A stretch of 64,000 bases of DNA from Bacillota bacterium (GCA_023426245.1 JAFABB010000028.1:62001-126000); one strand, 5' to 3'. Positions 16,685-25,812 are shown, counted from the first letter of the stretch. The notes: a model not told the origin generated them from the letters alone. A program made the numbers and translations.

Positions 16685-17599
16685 GTGATAAGAATGGATG
16701 AGCGACCTAAAAGAAATTTGGCTTCGCAACTTGTCCCATATGGCTTTGTAGCGCCCGCGGTATTACTGGTTGCAGGTTTTATAGCCTATCCAATCATTCA
16801 GAACTTTATGAACAGTTTCTACCGGTTCAGCGCCATCGACACCGTACACCAATTTGTCGGATTGGATAATTTTGTGGAGGCGTTCAGCGACAAAATTTTT
16901 TGGCTCTCCCTGGTTAATAATGTGATTTTTGCAGCTGGCTCCGTAGTGGTGCAGGTTGGAATGGGATTAATCTTAGCCGCGCTGATTGAACGGGGTATCG
17001 GATTTGGGAAAAAATTTTTTCAAACCGTGTTCTTTTTACCGATGATCATGTCGGTCGTTGCGGTGGGGCTGTTATGGGGATTTATTTATGATCCTCTGGT
17101 GGGTCTGCTCAACGCCTTGTTAAAAATTTTTGGTCTGCCGCCTCACGGATGGCTTGGGGACCCCAATACGGCAATTTATGCGATATTAATAGCCGCTTGT
17201 TGGCAGTATATCGGATTTTGCATGATCATTCTTTTGGCCGGGATGAAGAGCATTCCGCATGAACTTTATGAAGCCTCTCAAATTGATGGAGCAGGCAGAT
17301 GGCAGAACTTTTTTTACATTACCATTCCCGCCATCCGCAATGTTATTACAACCACTATCCTGGTAACCATTATCGGTTCTTTCAAAGTCTTTGATTATAT
17401 ATTTGTAATGACCAAGGGCGGGCCTAATTATGCCAGCGAAGTTTTAGCTCATTATATCTATTTGCAAGCTTTTACTTTGAATAAAATGGGGTATGCCAGT
17501 ACCATTGCATCGATTCTTTTTGGGATCACTTTGGTTTTCACAATGTTTCAGATCAGATCCATCAAGACTCACGAGTTACGGGAGAAAAGAGGTAAGTAA
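16685..17599 (+). CDS. CUT1 ABC sugar permease 1 (MalF/LacF type)
   Basis: 304 residues, six membrane helices. The EAA coupling loop reads ELYEASQIDGAGRWQNFFYI near residue 200, followed by TIPAIRN. The N-terminus carries YGFVAPAVLLVAGFIAYPII and SFYRFSAIDTVHQFVGLDNF, standard for the MalF-like subunit. GTG 16685 is ten bases after GGGGGT. It transports the ligand of the preceding binding protein across the inner membrane together with permease 2. Confidence 0.93.
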   Translation: MIRMDERPKRNLASQLVPYGFVAPAVLLVAGFIAYPIIQNFMNSFYRFSAIDTVHQFVGLDNFVEAFSDKIFWLSLVNNVIFAAGSVVVQVGMGLILAALIERGIGFGKKFFQTVFFLPMIMSVVAVGLLWGFIYDPLVGLLNALLKIFGLPPHGWLGDPNTAIYAILIAACWQYIGFCMIILLAGMKSIPHELYEASQIDGAGRWQNFFYITIPAIRNVITTTILVTIIGSFKVFDYIFVMTKGGPNYASEVLAHYIYLQAFTLNKMGYASTIASILFGITLVFTMFQIRSIKTHELREKRGK

Positions 17600-17609
17600 G
17601 GTGGGGGTT

Positions 17610-18428
17610 ATGAACAAAATTCTTCGAGTGATATTCTATTCTTTATTATCAATTTATACCGCTATTATGCTCTATCCTTTTTTGTGGATGATCGTCAGCG
17701 CCATGAAAACCAGCTATGAATTTTTCATTCAACCCTGGGCTTTGCCACAGACCATTCAATGGGGTAATTTTTTGAAAGCCTGGGATGCCGGAATCAAACA
17801 ATTCTTCGTGAACAGTATGTTGGTTACGGCAATATCCGTTGCCGGCATCGTTTTCTTAAGTTCCTTGGCGGCATATGCATTTGCCAGGCTGCATTTTCGA
17901 GGGAAGATTGTCTTGTTCCTGTTCGTGGTCTCCGGTTTTCTGATTCCGGCCCAAGTGACCTTAATTCCCTTATACAGCACACTTAGAGAAATCGGTATCA
18001 TTGATTCCTATTTAGCAATGATTGGACCTTACATCGCTTTCGGTATCCCTTTTTCGGTTCTATTGCTGACCGAATATTTCCGGTCAATTCCAATTGAGCT
18101 GGAAGATGCGGCGCGGATAGACGGCTGCAATGAGGTGCAAATCTATAAAAAGATCATTATGCCTTTGGCCAAAGTAGGTTTGTCGACCATAGTGATTTTT
18201 CAGGGAGTGTGGATCTGGAATGAGTTTCTTTTTGCGCTGGTCTTTATTCAGAGCAAAAGTTTAATGACTTTGCCTTTAGGTTTAATGCTGTTTCAGGGTG
18301 TCTATATTCGTGATTGGACCACCACATTGGCGGGGATCTCCATTGCCACCCTGCCTTTAGTCATGGTTTATATCCTCTTCCAGAAGAATTTTGTCCGGGG
18401 TATTACTGCCGGTGCGGTTAAAATGTAA
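17610..18428 (+). CDS. CUT1 ABC sugar permease 2 (MalG/LacG type)
   Basis: 272 residues, six membrane helices. The coupling loop is ELEDAARIDGCNEVQIYKKI followed by IMPLAK, and LYPFLWMIVSAMKTSYEFF near the N-terminus is the MalG-type signature. ATG 17610 was chosen because AAGGTGGGGG lies directly upstream; a longer in-frame reading starts inside permease 1. The stop at 18428 is followed by 220 bases with an operator-like inverted repeat, so the next gene may have its own control. Confidence 0.93.
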   Translation: MNKILRVIFYSLLSIYTAIMLYPFLWMIVSAMKTSYEFFIQPWALPQTIQWGNFLKAWDAGIKQFFVNSMLVTAISVAGIVFLSSLAAYAFARLHFRGKIVLFLFVVSGFLIPAQVTLIPLYSTLREIGIIDSYLAMIGPYIAFGIPFSVLLLTEYFRSIPIELEDAARIDGCNEVQIYKKIIMPLAKVGLSTIVIFQGVWIWNEFLFALVFIQSKSLMTLPLGLMLFQGVYIRDWTTTLAGISIATLPLVMVYILFQKNFVRGITAGAVKM

Positions 18429-18534
18429 CAGCATCGCAAGGAAACTCTCTATCGATTCGTTTCGTGGTTTTGAAATCTAGCAAAGCGTATCGTAAATAAA
18501 GGCAATCAGAAATGAGGAAGATACCCTCTACTTA

Positions 18535-18582
18535 AGTAAAACGTTCATAATCATTGAGTGGTTATTTAGAGAACGTTTTACT
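18535..18582. promoter_or_regulatory. Perfect inverted repeat with two LacI-like half-operators
   Basis: AGTAAAACGTTC (18535-18546) and GAACGTTTTACT (18571-18582) are exact reverse complements 24 bases apart. Each arm contains AAAACGTT, close to LacI-family operator cores, so this could be a paired operator in front of the hydrolase gene. No T-run follows, which argues against a terminator. Confidence 0.5.
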
Positions 18583-18647
18583 AGGGAAGTTGCGTGTTGT
18601 AAGAAAAAATTGACTTTGAATTTTGCAGGAAAAAGGAGCCCAAAAGC

Positions 18648-20666
18648 ATGGAATCGCAACCCTTTCGCCAAATACATTTAGATTTTCATACTTCACCTTT
18701 GATAAGGGGGGTCGCCGCTGATTTTGATCCCGCGGAGTTTGCGACCACTCTTGGGAAGGCTCAGGTGAATTCGATCAACATATTTGCCAAATGTCATCAT
18801 GGATTCAGCTATTATCCCACCAAAGTGGGCGTGCCCCACCCTCACCTGGAAAGAACCGATCTGATGGGTGAAATGATTGCAGCGTTGCATTCGCAAGGAA
18901 TCCGTTGCCCGATATATTATACCATTGTCTGGGATGAACAAGCGGCGCGGCATGCCGATTGGCTTCAGGTGGATACTGGGGGCAAGTTGATTGGCCGCGA
19001 ACCCTTCGGAGCGGATTATACCAGTTGGCATTTTTTATGCATGAACAGTCCGTATATGGATTATGTCGAAGCTCAAGTAAGCGAAATTATCGATCGTTAT
19101 GATGTCGATGGTTTTTGGTTTGATATTTTTTTTCAAAACCCGCAGGGGTGTGTTTGCAATCATTGTTTAACCAGTATGGAGAAATTAGGACTTAATCCGG
19201 CCCTTGAAAAAGACCGGCTGGAACATAACCGGCTGGTGGAGAAGAAAGCCATGGAAAGACTGGAAAAGTTGGTCCATTCCAAGGTTCAAAAGGCTACTAT
19301 TTTGTTTAACGGCCGGATGCGCTTGGATAATGACCCCGGGATCAACCTCCGTTCCGAACTGGAATACTTCACTCATTTGGAAATTGAGTCTTTACCTTCA
19401 GGCGAATGGGGTTATCTTCATTTTCCAATGTATGCCCGCTATTGCCAGCCGCTTGGCAAGGAAATTGTGGGAATGAACGGCAGGTTTCATACCTCCTGGG
19501 GTGACTTTGGCGGTTTAAAAAACCAGGCTGCCTTGGAATTTGAATGTTACCGGATGCTGGCCACAGGCGCGAAATGTTCGGTCGGTGACCAGTTGCATCC
19601 AAACGGGCGTCTGGACCCGGTGACGTACGATTTTATCGGAAAAGTGTTTGCGGATATTGCCCGGAAAGAGGAATGGTGTAAAGAAACGAGGCTAAGCGCG
19701 GATATCGGTTTGTTGATCAATACCCGTTCCGAGGGCGGACTGCTTGGTAGACATCCGGGTAGTGTTTCGGATGAGGGAGCCGCCCAAATGCTTCTGGAGT
19801 TGCAACAACAGTTCCATCTGTTGGATAGCACTTCGGAGTTTAAAGATTATCAAGTTTTAATTGCCCCGGACGAAATTCCATTCGACTCCGGACTGGCTCA
19901 AAAGGTTGAAGAGTATTTAAAACTGGGGGGCTCCTTGATCCTTACCGGGGAATCCGGGTTAACGCCCGGGAAAGAACGGTTTGCCTTTTCCGATTTTCCG
20001 GCGGATTATTGCGGAACGGCTCCTTATCCAATTGATTATCTCCGGTTGGATGACAGCATCGCAGCGGGATTACATCCGGAATATCCCTATGTTTTATATT
20101 CCCAGGGAACAGCCATAACCGCCAAAGCAGGAGCGGAGATACTGGCTACCGCAGTTCATCCCTATTTTAACCGGTCTTGGAATTCTTTCTGTTCCCATCG
20201 CCAAACTCCGCCTGTTTTGAAGGAAACCAATGATCCGTTAATTACAAAGCAAGGCAGGGTAATCTATGTTGCCAATCCCCTCTTTAAAGCATACCGGGAA
20301 ACCGGATATAAGACCTATAAGAGTGTAATTAAAAATTGTTTAGACTTGCTTTTGACCAAGCCTATTTTGGTTACAAATCTGCCGTCTACCGCCGAGGCGA
20401 CTGTATTAACCCAAGGCAATCGCCAAATAGTGCATATTTTGCATTACATACCCCAGCGCCGGGCTGAAATCGACATTATTGAAGATATTATTCCATTATA
20501 TGATGTGGAAGTTAAAGTCCGTTGGCTGAATGCCACACAGGCCCCGCCGGTTAAGGTTTATTTGGCGCCGGCAAAAGAAGAACTTCCCTTTGTTTATCAG
20601 GAAGGGTACGCCAGTTTTCGCGTCCCGAAAGTTATGGGCCATGCCATGGCCGTCATCGAATCATGA
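18648..20666 (+). CDS. Putative glycoside hydrolase (GHL6-like TIM barrel plus amidotransferase-like domain)
   Basis: 672 residues, no signal peptide, so cytoplasmic. The N-terminal half (about 1-340) looks like the hypothetical glycosyl hydrolase 6 / alpha-amylase-like barrel: NSINIFAKCHHGFSYYPTKV, ADYTSWHFLCMNSPYMDYV, and DVDGFWFDIFFQNPQGC, where the aspartate of FDIFF is a plausible catalytic residue. The second half (about 370-600) resembles the beta-galactosidase trimerisation-type domain (QVLIAPDEIPFD, GGSLILTGESG). It follows the sugar transporter and precedes a polyol dehydrogenase, suggesting intracellular cleavage of an imported glycoside. The exact family and substrate are uncertain. 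Confidence 0.65.
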   Translation: MESQPFRQIHLDFHTSPLIRGVAADFDPAEFATTLGKAQVNSINIFAKCHHGFSYYPTKVGVPHPHLERTDLMGEMIAALHSQGIRCPIYYTIVWDEQAARHADWLQVDTGGKLIGREPFGADYTSWHFLCMNSPYMDYVEAQVSEIIDRYDVDGFWFDIFFQNPQGCVCNHCLTSMEKLGLNPALEKDRLEHNRLVEKKAMERLEKLVHSKVQKATILFNGRMRLDNDPGINLRSELEYFTHLEIESLPSGEWGYLHFPMYARYCQPLGKEIVGMNGRFHTSWGDFGGLKNQAALEFECYRMLATGAKCSVGDQLHPNGRLDPVTYDFIGKVFADIARKEEWCKETRLSADIGLLINTRSEGGLLGRHPGSVSDEGAAQMLLELQQQFHLLDSTSEFKDYQVLIAPDEIPFDSGLAQKVEEYLKLGGSLILTGESGLTPGKERFAFSDFPADYCGTAPYPIDYLRLDDSIAAGLHPEYPYVLYSQGTAITAKAGAEILATAVHPYFNRSWNSFCSHRQTPPVLKETNDPLITKQGRVIYVANPLFKAYRETGYKTYKSVIKNCLDLLLTKPILVTNLPSTAEATVLTQGNRQIVHILHYIPQRRAEIDIIEDIIPLYDVEVKVRWLNATQAPPVKVYLAPAKEELPFVYQEGYASFRVPKVMGHAMAVIES

Positions 20667-20702
20667 AATTTGCTACAAAAATTTAATAAAGCAGGTGAAA
20701 GC

Positions 20703-21746
20703 ATGAACTCCAAAATGAAGGCGGCTGTGCTATCCAAAGCCCGGGAAATTGTGTTTGAAGAGCGGGTGATACCCGTTCCTCAAGAGAATGAGGTTTTGAT
20801 TAAGGTCAAACACGTAGGGATCTGTGGTTCGGATATTCATTATTACGAATATGGCAGAATCGGGGATTTTATCGTAAAAAGTCCGTTGGTTCTCGGGCAT
20901 GAAAGCAGTGGCGAAGTTGTCGAAGTTGGAAAAAATGTAACCGCTTTTCAGGCAGGCGACACCGTGACGATGGAGCCGGGTCATACTTGCGGGAAATGTG
21001 AGTTTTGCAAAAAAGGCTTATACAATCTCTGCAAGGATGTTGTATTTATGGCGACTCCTCCCTATGACGGGGCCTTTGTCGAATATCTTGCCTATCCTGC
21101 GGATATGGTATTTAAGCTTCCTGCCGGTATGAGTACGATCGAGGGCGCCTTGATCGAACCTTTGGCTGTGGGATTTCACGCCGCTAGTCAAGGGGGAGCC
21201 AAGATCGGGGATTCGGCAATGGTGCTCGGCTCCGGGTGTATCGGTTTGGTTACTTTAATGACCCTTAAAGCCATGGGTGTCACCACGGTATACGTGGCGG
21301 ATGTCATTCCCAAAAGATTAAAAATGGCGCAACAGCTGGGCGCGTCCCAGGTGTTGAAGGCGGATGAACAGAATGTAGCCGAATCTGTGATGGAGCTCAC
21401 CCAGGGGCAAGGAGTGGATATGGTTTTTGAAACAGCGGGCAATAAAATCACCACCCAACAAACTTCCGATTTGGTCAAACGAGGCGGTAGAATTGTTTTA
21501 GTAGGTATGGCCCCGGAAGCAACCATCCAATATGATTTTGGAAAATTGATTTCGAAAGAAGCCTCCATCCAAACTGTTTTTCGGTACCGTAATTTTTATC
21601 CGGCGGCGATTAAGGCGGTGGAAAGCGGGATGATTCCTCTAAAAGAAATCGTAACGCATACCTTTCAATTTGCTGAAATACCTCAAGCGATGGATATATC
21701 GGTTAAAAACAAACAAGATATCGTCAAAAGCGTCATTGAATTTTAA
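20703..21746 (+). CDS. Zinc-dependent polyol dehydrogenase (sorbitol/xylitol dehydrogenase type)
   Basis: 347-residue medium-chain dehydrogenase. Catalytic zinc residues are in GICGSDIHYYEYG (Cys about 39) and LGHESSGEV (His-Glu about 64). The structural zinc lobe is present with CGKCEFCKKGLYNLC. The NAD-binding loop is VLGSGCIGLVTLMTLKAMG. The sequence is closest in style to sorbitol/L-iditol 2-dehydrogenase. ATG 20703 follows CAGGTGAAA; the upstream in-frame TTG lacks a ribosome site. It lies 36 bases after the hydrolase gene, so both probably share a transcript. Confidence 0.88.
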   Translation: MNSKMKAAVLSKAREIVFEERVIPVPQENEVLIKVKHVGICGSDIHYYEYGRIGDFIVKSPLVLGHESSGEVVEVGKNVTAFQAGDTVTMEPGHTCGKCEFCKKGLYNLCKDVVFMATPPYDGAFVEYLAYPADMVFKLPAGMSTIEGALIEPLAVGFHAASQGGAKIGDSAMVLGSGCIGLVTLMTLKAMGVTTVYVADVIPKRLKMAQQLGASQVLKADEQNVAESVMELTQGQGVDMVFETAGNKITTQQTSDLVKRGGRIVLVGMAPEATIQYDFGKLISKEASIQTVFRYRNFYPAAIKAVESGMIPLKEIVTHTFQFAEIPQAMDISVKNKQDIVKSVIEF

Positions 21747-21772
21747 GTTCGTCATTTTCCATGTTTGATCAA

Positions 21773-21894
21773 GGGCTGTCCCAAAAGGTATTTTAAAATC
21801 TTGAGATAAACAATATATCGTTATGGCAGGAATTTGCGCTCGTTGTATATTGTAGATCTGCTTGTATGGTGCCTTGAGACAGCCTTTTTTTGAG
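21773..21894. repeat. Palindromic GGCTGTC-type repeat, copy A
   Basis: Ends GGGCTGTCCCAAAAGG (left) and CCTTGAGACAGCC (right), with internal AACAATATATCG near 21819 and CGTTGTATATTGTAGATC near 21841. A T-run follows GACAGCC on the plus strand, so it can terminate transcription of the dehydrogenase operon. It belongs with the copies at 29.3 and 61.5 kb. Confidence 0.75.
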
Positions 21895-22106
21895 ATACAA
21901 GAAAGAGAGAGGATGTCGTTAAGTGTAAAATGAATCTTAAGGACATATTGATTTAGCTCCTTTAGTAGAAGTGGCATTCCTATCCTTTTTTCGAATGATA
22001 ACATTTTTAAACTTTGACCATGAGTTATTTCGGGGAAGAATGGAAGGAAATGGTCTGGAAAAGGTGAATACTAGATCCAAGAAAACTTTGGATCAAGGTG
22101 ATTGTT

Positions 22107-23825
22107 ATGTCGCGCATCATCGGGATTGATGTTGGCGGTACCAACACCAACGCCGCATTATTGGAAGCGGGGCGCCTTGTTGACATCGCCCAATGCCCCA
22201 CGAATCATCAAAACTTACTCGATAGTACACGAACCGTTTTAGAAGAAATACTTCATGCGAATTCCCAATATAAACCGAAAGATTTAAGCCTTCATCTTAG
22301 TACAACGTTAACTACCAATGCCATCGCGGAAGGACGGGGTGAACCTGCGGCGGCTATTGTCTCTCCGGGACCCGGCGTGAGTCTGGCCGATATGGGGTTT
22401 CCATTTCCCATTTATCCGGTGAATGGTTCCATGGATCACCGGGGCCGTGAAACAGCCCCGCTGAAATTGGAACAAGTACGGCAAGCGATGGGGGAAATCG
22501 CTCAAAAAGGAGTCCGGGCCTTGGCTATCGTCGGTAAATTTGCGGTTCGTAACCCCGAACACGAATTGGCGATGGAAAGATTGGCCCGGGAGGGATTTCC
22601 AAATTTTGCCCAGGTGACCTTGGGACACCGGCTGTCGGGAAGACTTAACTTTCCCCGCCGGGTAACTACGGCGTTGCTGAATGTCGGCATCGCCCATATT
22701 CAATCGGATTTTGCCGGTATGGTCAGGAAACTTGCCCATGATTACGGTATTGACGCTCAAGTATATCTTTTAAAAGCCGATGGCGGGACGATGAGGTTGG
22801 AAGAATCGCAGGTCCGTCCGATTGAGACTGTACTTTCCGGACCGGCCGCCAGTATTATGGGTGCGCTGGCTTTGGGAGATTTCGGTCATCAAACAAGCGT
22901 GACTTTAGATATCGGAGGAACAACAACGGAGATTTCCGTTCTGGTGGAAGGAGAACCCCTGGGGGAGCGGGATGGAGCCATCATCGCCGGATACCGGACT
23001 TTAGTGCCTGCTTTGCTCACCCGTTCCCTCGGTTTAGGCGGGGACAGCCGGGTTTATTGGTTGGAACGGAAATTGCAAATCGGTCCGGAAAGGGAAGGTC
23101 CGCCGTTTTGCTTGGGCGGGCCGGCTTTAACTCCAACCGATGCAGTGGTGGCTCTGGGTGAAACCTCCTTTGGCGACAGGGAGAAAGCTCTTGCGGGACT
23201 GGAGCGTTTGGGAAAAGAAGCGGGACTCAATCCCCTGGCCTTAGCCGAAAAGATTATCGATGCATTTTGTGAAAAAGCGCTGAATGGAATCGGGGAAGTA
23301 TTGGATTATCTAAACCGGATACCGGTCTATACCGTGTCGGAAGTGCTGGCGCCACGGGACTTGAAGCCCGCTAAAATTATTGGAATGGGAGGCCCCGCCG
23401 GTTATTTCATTCCTAAAATTGCAGCCGGAATGAGCCTTGACTATCAGGTATTACCCTATGCCGAAGCGGCCAACGCCATCGGTGCGGCGGCCAGCCGTCC
23501 GACTGCGGCTATTCATTTGCGGGCGGATACGGCCTTGGGAAGAATCGTTATCCCGGAACTGGATGAAATGAGGGAAATTGGGCGGAGCATGCTTTTCGAC
23601 GGGAAGCAGGCCCGGGCTTTGGCTCTGGAAAAAGCGGCCCTTTACGCCGAAAAGACCGGAGCCTGGGCCGGATGTGCGGATATCGAAATTACCGATGAAG
23701 AAGTGTTTAATGTAGTTCGCGGATTTCATACGGCGGGGCGGATCTATTCCCTTACAGCGCAGGTTAGACCGGGAGTTACGCCAGTTGAAGATGGAGTCGG
23801 AAGAAAGAAGGAGTCATCCAAATGA
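22107..23825 (+). CDS. Hydantoinase/oxoprolinase A-family protein (HyuA-like)
   Basis: 572 residues, shorter than HyuA proteins of about 650-700. The N-terminal nucleotide-binding pattern IIGIDVGGTNTNAALLEAG and the internal VTLDIGGTTTEISVLVEG are the two family phosphate loops; VLSGPAASIMGALALG and IIGMGGPAGYFIPKIAAG complete the ATPase fold. Family members hydrolyse cyclic amides or carboxylate ketones using ATP, normally with a HyuB partner. No HyuB is present here. ATG 22107 follows AAGGTG. The stop overlaps the next gene (ATGA), so it is coupled to the HDAC-like gene. The reaction cannot be deduced. Confidence 0.85.
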   Translation: MSRIIGIDVGGTNTNAALLEAGRLVDIAQCPTNHQNLLDSTRTVLEEILHANSQYKPKDLSLHLSTTLTTNAIAEGRGEPAAAIVSPGPGVSLADMGFPFPIYPVNGSMDHRGRETAPLKLEQVRQAMGEIAQKGVRALAIVGKFAVRNPEHELAMERLAREGFPNFAQVTLGHRLSGRLNFPRRVTTALLNVGIAHIQSDFAGMVRKLAHDYGIDAQVYLLKADGGTMRLEESQVRPIETVLSGPAASIMGALALGDFGHQTSVTLDIGGTTTEISVLVEGEPLGERDGAIIAGYRTLVPALLTRSLGLGGDSRVYWLERKLQIGPEREGPPFCLGGPALTPTDAVVALGETSFGDREKALAGLERLGKEAGLNPLALAEKIIDAFCEKALNGIGEVLDYLNRIPVYTVSEVLAPRDLKPAKIIGMGGPAGYFIPKIAAGMSLDYQVLPYAEAANAIGAAASRPTAAIHLRADTALGRIVIPELDEMREIGRSMLFDGKQARALALEKAALYAEKTGAWAGCADIEITDEEVFNVVRGFHTAGRIYSLTAQVRPGVTPVEDGVGRKKESSK

Positions 23826-25156
23826 GAAGCGCCGCTAAACGATTGGGACTGGTTTTTTTTCCCGCTTTCGACTGGGCCATCAGTGCCGATCATCCGGAAA
23901 GGGAAGAACGGTTGCTTTATACCCGGGATCAGATCCTGGAAGAAGGTTTACTGGACATCCCCGGGCTGGTGGAATATAATCCGGGAGTTGCCGGCGAACT
24001 GGACGTCCAGCGGGCTCACATCTGCATTCCCGATGTGAAAACGATTGTTACCAAGTCCCATCTGGTGGCTGCCGGGGGCACTATTACGGCAGCTGAAAAA
24101 GTAATGAAACATGAAGTGGATCGCGCTTTTGCATTGTTGCGGCCGCCCGGGCATCATTCCCACCGGTTAGTTCATGGTTCCCGTGGTTTTTGCGCCATTA
24201 ATAACGAAGCCATTATGATTGAACATTTACGGCATGTTTACGGCAGTCATTTGAAAATCGCCATTGTCGATACGGATGCCCATCATGCCGACGGCAGCCA
24301 GGATATTTATTACAATGATCCGGATGTGTTACATATCTGCATGCATCAGGATGGGCGTACTCTCTATCCCGGAACCGGAGATGTGAGCGAACTGGGGGGC
24401 CCGGGGGCCTATGGATTGACGCTCAATGTCCCCCTGCCGCCGGAAAGCGGCGATAGTGAAATTTTGTATGGTTTGGAAAATTTGGTTTTGCCGGTGCTGG
24501 CCGATTTTAAACCGGACATCGTGATCAATGCCGCCGGACAGGATAATCATTATACGGACCCCTTAACCAATATGAATGTAACCGCCCAGGGCTATGCCAG
24601 GCTGACGGAACTGCTTCAGCCCGATATCGTGGTTTTGGAAGGCGGTTATTCCATTGAAGGAGCCTTGCCTTATGTCAATGTCGGATTAATCCTGGCCTTG
24701 GCAGGTCTCGACTATTCGGCGGTCCGGGAACCCGATGCCCAGCCGGGGGAGTCCTCAAGGGCAGTGAAGGAAGCGGTCCGAAGGACGGTGGGCTTTTTGC
24801 AGGAGCTGTGGCAGAAACGCGGCGAGCTGGATTTGGACAGGATCTTTGGCTCAGGACCGGTTTTCAAACGCCAGCGGCGCATCTACTACGATACCGATGA
24901 GATCACGGAAGAGCAGAAGGAAGAAATCCGGCGTTGCCCTGATTGCAGCGGTTACCGGGTCATTATTTCCACTGCCGACAAATATCACCGTAAGGGCAAC
25001 CGGATTGGAGCGGTGTTAATCCCGTGGCATGCCTGCGGCCAATGCCGCAAGGAAGCCGAAGAGGCCGTCGAAGGGTTAAAATCCCAAAAGGAACTGGAAT
25101 ATGTGTATTTACAGGATCTAGAGGAAGATCGTTATTTTATTGGGAGGAATGAATGA
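23822..25156 (+). CDS. Histone-deacetylase-family amidohydrolase with C-terminal cysteine-pair domain
   Basis: 444 residues. The arginase/deacetylase core (about 5-310) has LRPPGHHSHRLVHGSRGFC, the metal site DTDAHHADGSQDIYYNDP (about 149-166) and AGQDNHYTDPLTNMN, which supplies the third metal aspartate; VLEGGYSIEGALPYV is also in place. DTDAHH and AGQDNHY differ from the usual DWDVHHGNG and AGFDAH, so it forms a distinct branch. After residue 340 comes about 100 residues not found in AcuC-like enzymes: two C-x2-C pairs (CPDC about 371, CGQC about 404) suggesting a zinc ribbon. Coupled on both sides by 4-bp overlaps. A deacylase of a small amide is likely; substrate unknown. Confidence 0.85.
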   Translation: MRSAAKRLGLVFFPAFDWAISADHPEREERLLYTRDQILEEGLLDIPGLVEYNPGVAGELDVQRAHICIPDVKTIVTKSHLVAAGGTITAAEKVMKHEVDRAFALLRPPGHHSHRLVHGSRGFCAINNEAIMIEHLRHVYGSHLKIAIVDTDAHHADGSQDIYYNDPDVLHICMHQDGRTLYPGTGDVSELGGPGAYGLTLNVPLPPESGDSEILYGLENLVLPVLADFKPDIVINAAGQDNHYTDPLTNMNVTAQGYARLTELLQPDIVVLEGGYSIEGALPYVNVGLILALAGLDYSAVREPDAQPGESSRAVKEAVRRTVGFLQELWQKRGELDLDRIFGSGPVFKRQRRIYYDTDEITEEQKEEIRRCPDCSGYRVIISTADKYHRKGNRIGAVLIPWHACGQCRKEAEEAVEGLKSQKELEYVYLQDLEEDRYFIGRNE

Positions 25157-25521
25157 TGGAATATCAGGCGGTTGATCTTCGTCATAAATTATCATTGTTT
25201 AGTGACCATTGGGCGCCCAAAATCATCGGAAAGCTCAATAATTATTACCTTAAGGTTGTAAAAGTGGCAGGCCATTTTACCTGGCACCGGCATGACGAAA
25301 CCGATGAAGTGTTTATCGTAATCAAAGGCAATTTAAGAATTGATTTCCGGGACGGTTCTGTAAATCTGCGTGAAGGGCAATTGTTCATCGTGGAAAAAGG
25401 GAAAGAACACAAACCTTATGCGGAAAACGAATGTGAAATTTTGTTGTTTGAACCGGATACCACATTAAATACGGGAAACATAAGGGACGAATTCACCAAA
25501 GAGAAGTTGGAATGGATCTAG
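25153..25521 (+). CDS. Small cupin-domain protein
   Basis: 122 residues forming one cupin barrel. Motif 1 is HFTWHRHDETDEVFIVIKG, with HxH and Glu metal ligands. Motif 2 is EGQLFIVEKGKEHKPYA, with the histidine ligand. Single-domain cupins of this type isomerise, bind or sense small acids. GGGAGG at 25142-25147 serves ATG 25153 or 25156. It overlaps the HDAC-like gene by 4 bp and completes a three-gene cassette of unknown role. Confidence 0.9.
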   Translation: MMEYQAVDLRHKLSLFSDHWAPKIIGKLNNYYLKVVKVAGHFTWHRHDETDEVFIVIKGNLRIDFRDGSVNLREGQLFIVEKGKEHKPYAENECEILLFEPDTTLNTGNIRDEFTKEKLEWI

Positions 25522-25556
25522 CCCAAATCAAAGGGCATCGATGCTCATGAAGGCAA

Positions 25557-25805
25557 ATGGTATTAACTGAGATAGGCAATATAAAAGAAAATCAAAAATG
25601 GATGATCAGGGCCATCTTTAGCCGGGAAAAAGAAGTGAAAAGCGTTGCCAATGTCACCCGGAGGGATGTCAGCGAATTTTTGGAACTGGCGTCCAAAATG
25701 GATATCCGCCCCGAATGTCAGGAGTTTATCCTGGAAAAGGCCAGTGAAACTCCGATGGAGTTGCGTAACCGCCAAATCGGTGGAGCCAAGACATGGCGGA
25801 TTTAG
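25557..25805 (+). pseudogene. C-terminal remnant of a zinc-dependent alcohol dehydrogenase
   Basis: 82 codons. From residue 26 on, EKEVKSVANVTRRDVSEFLE, then DIRPECQEFILEKASETPME and RQIGGAKTWRI, it follows the last 55 residues of medium-chain alcohol dehydrogenases (the R-SVAN-TRRD-EF-L-A segment and the final GAKVL-I strand). The catalytic zinc domain and the coenzyme loop are absent, and I find no upstream piece in another frame, so a 5' deletion is likely. No good ribosome site. It could be a small expressed protein, but a gene fragment is the simpler reading. Confidence 0.65.
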
Positions 25806-25812
25806 TAATTAA

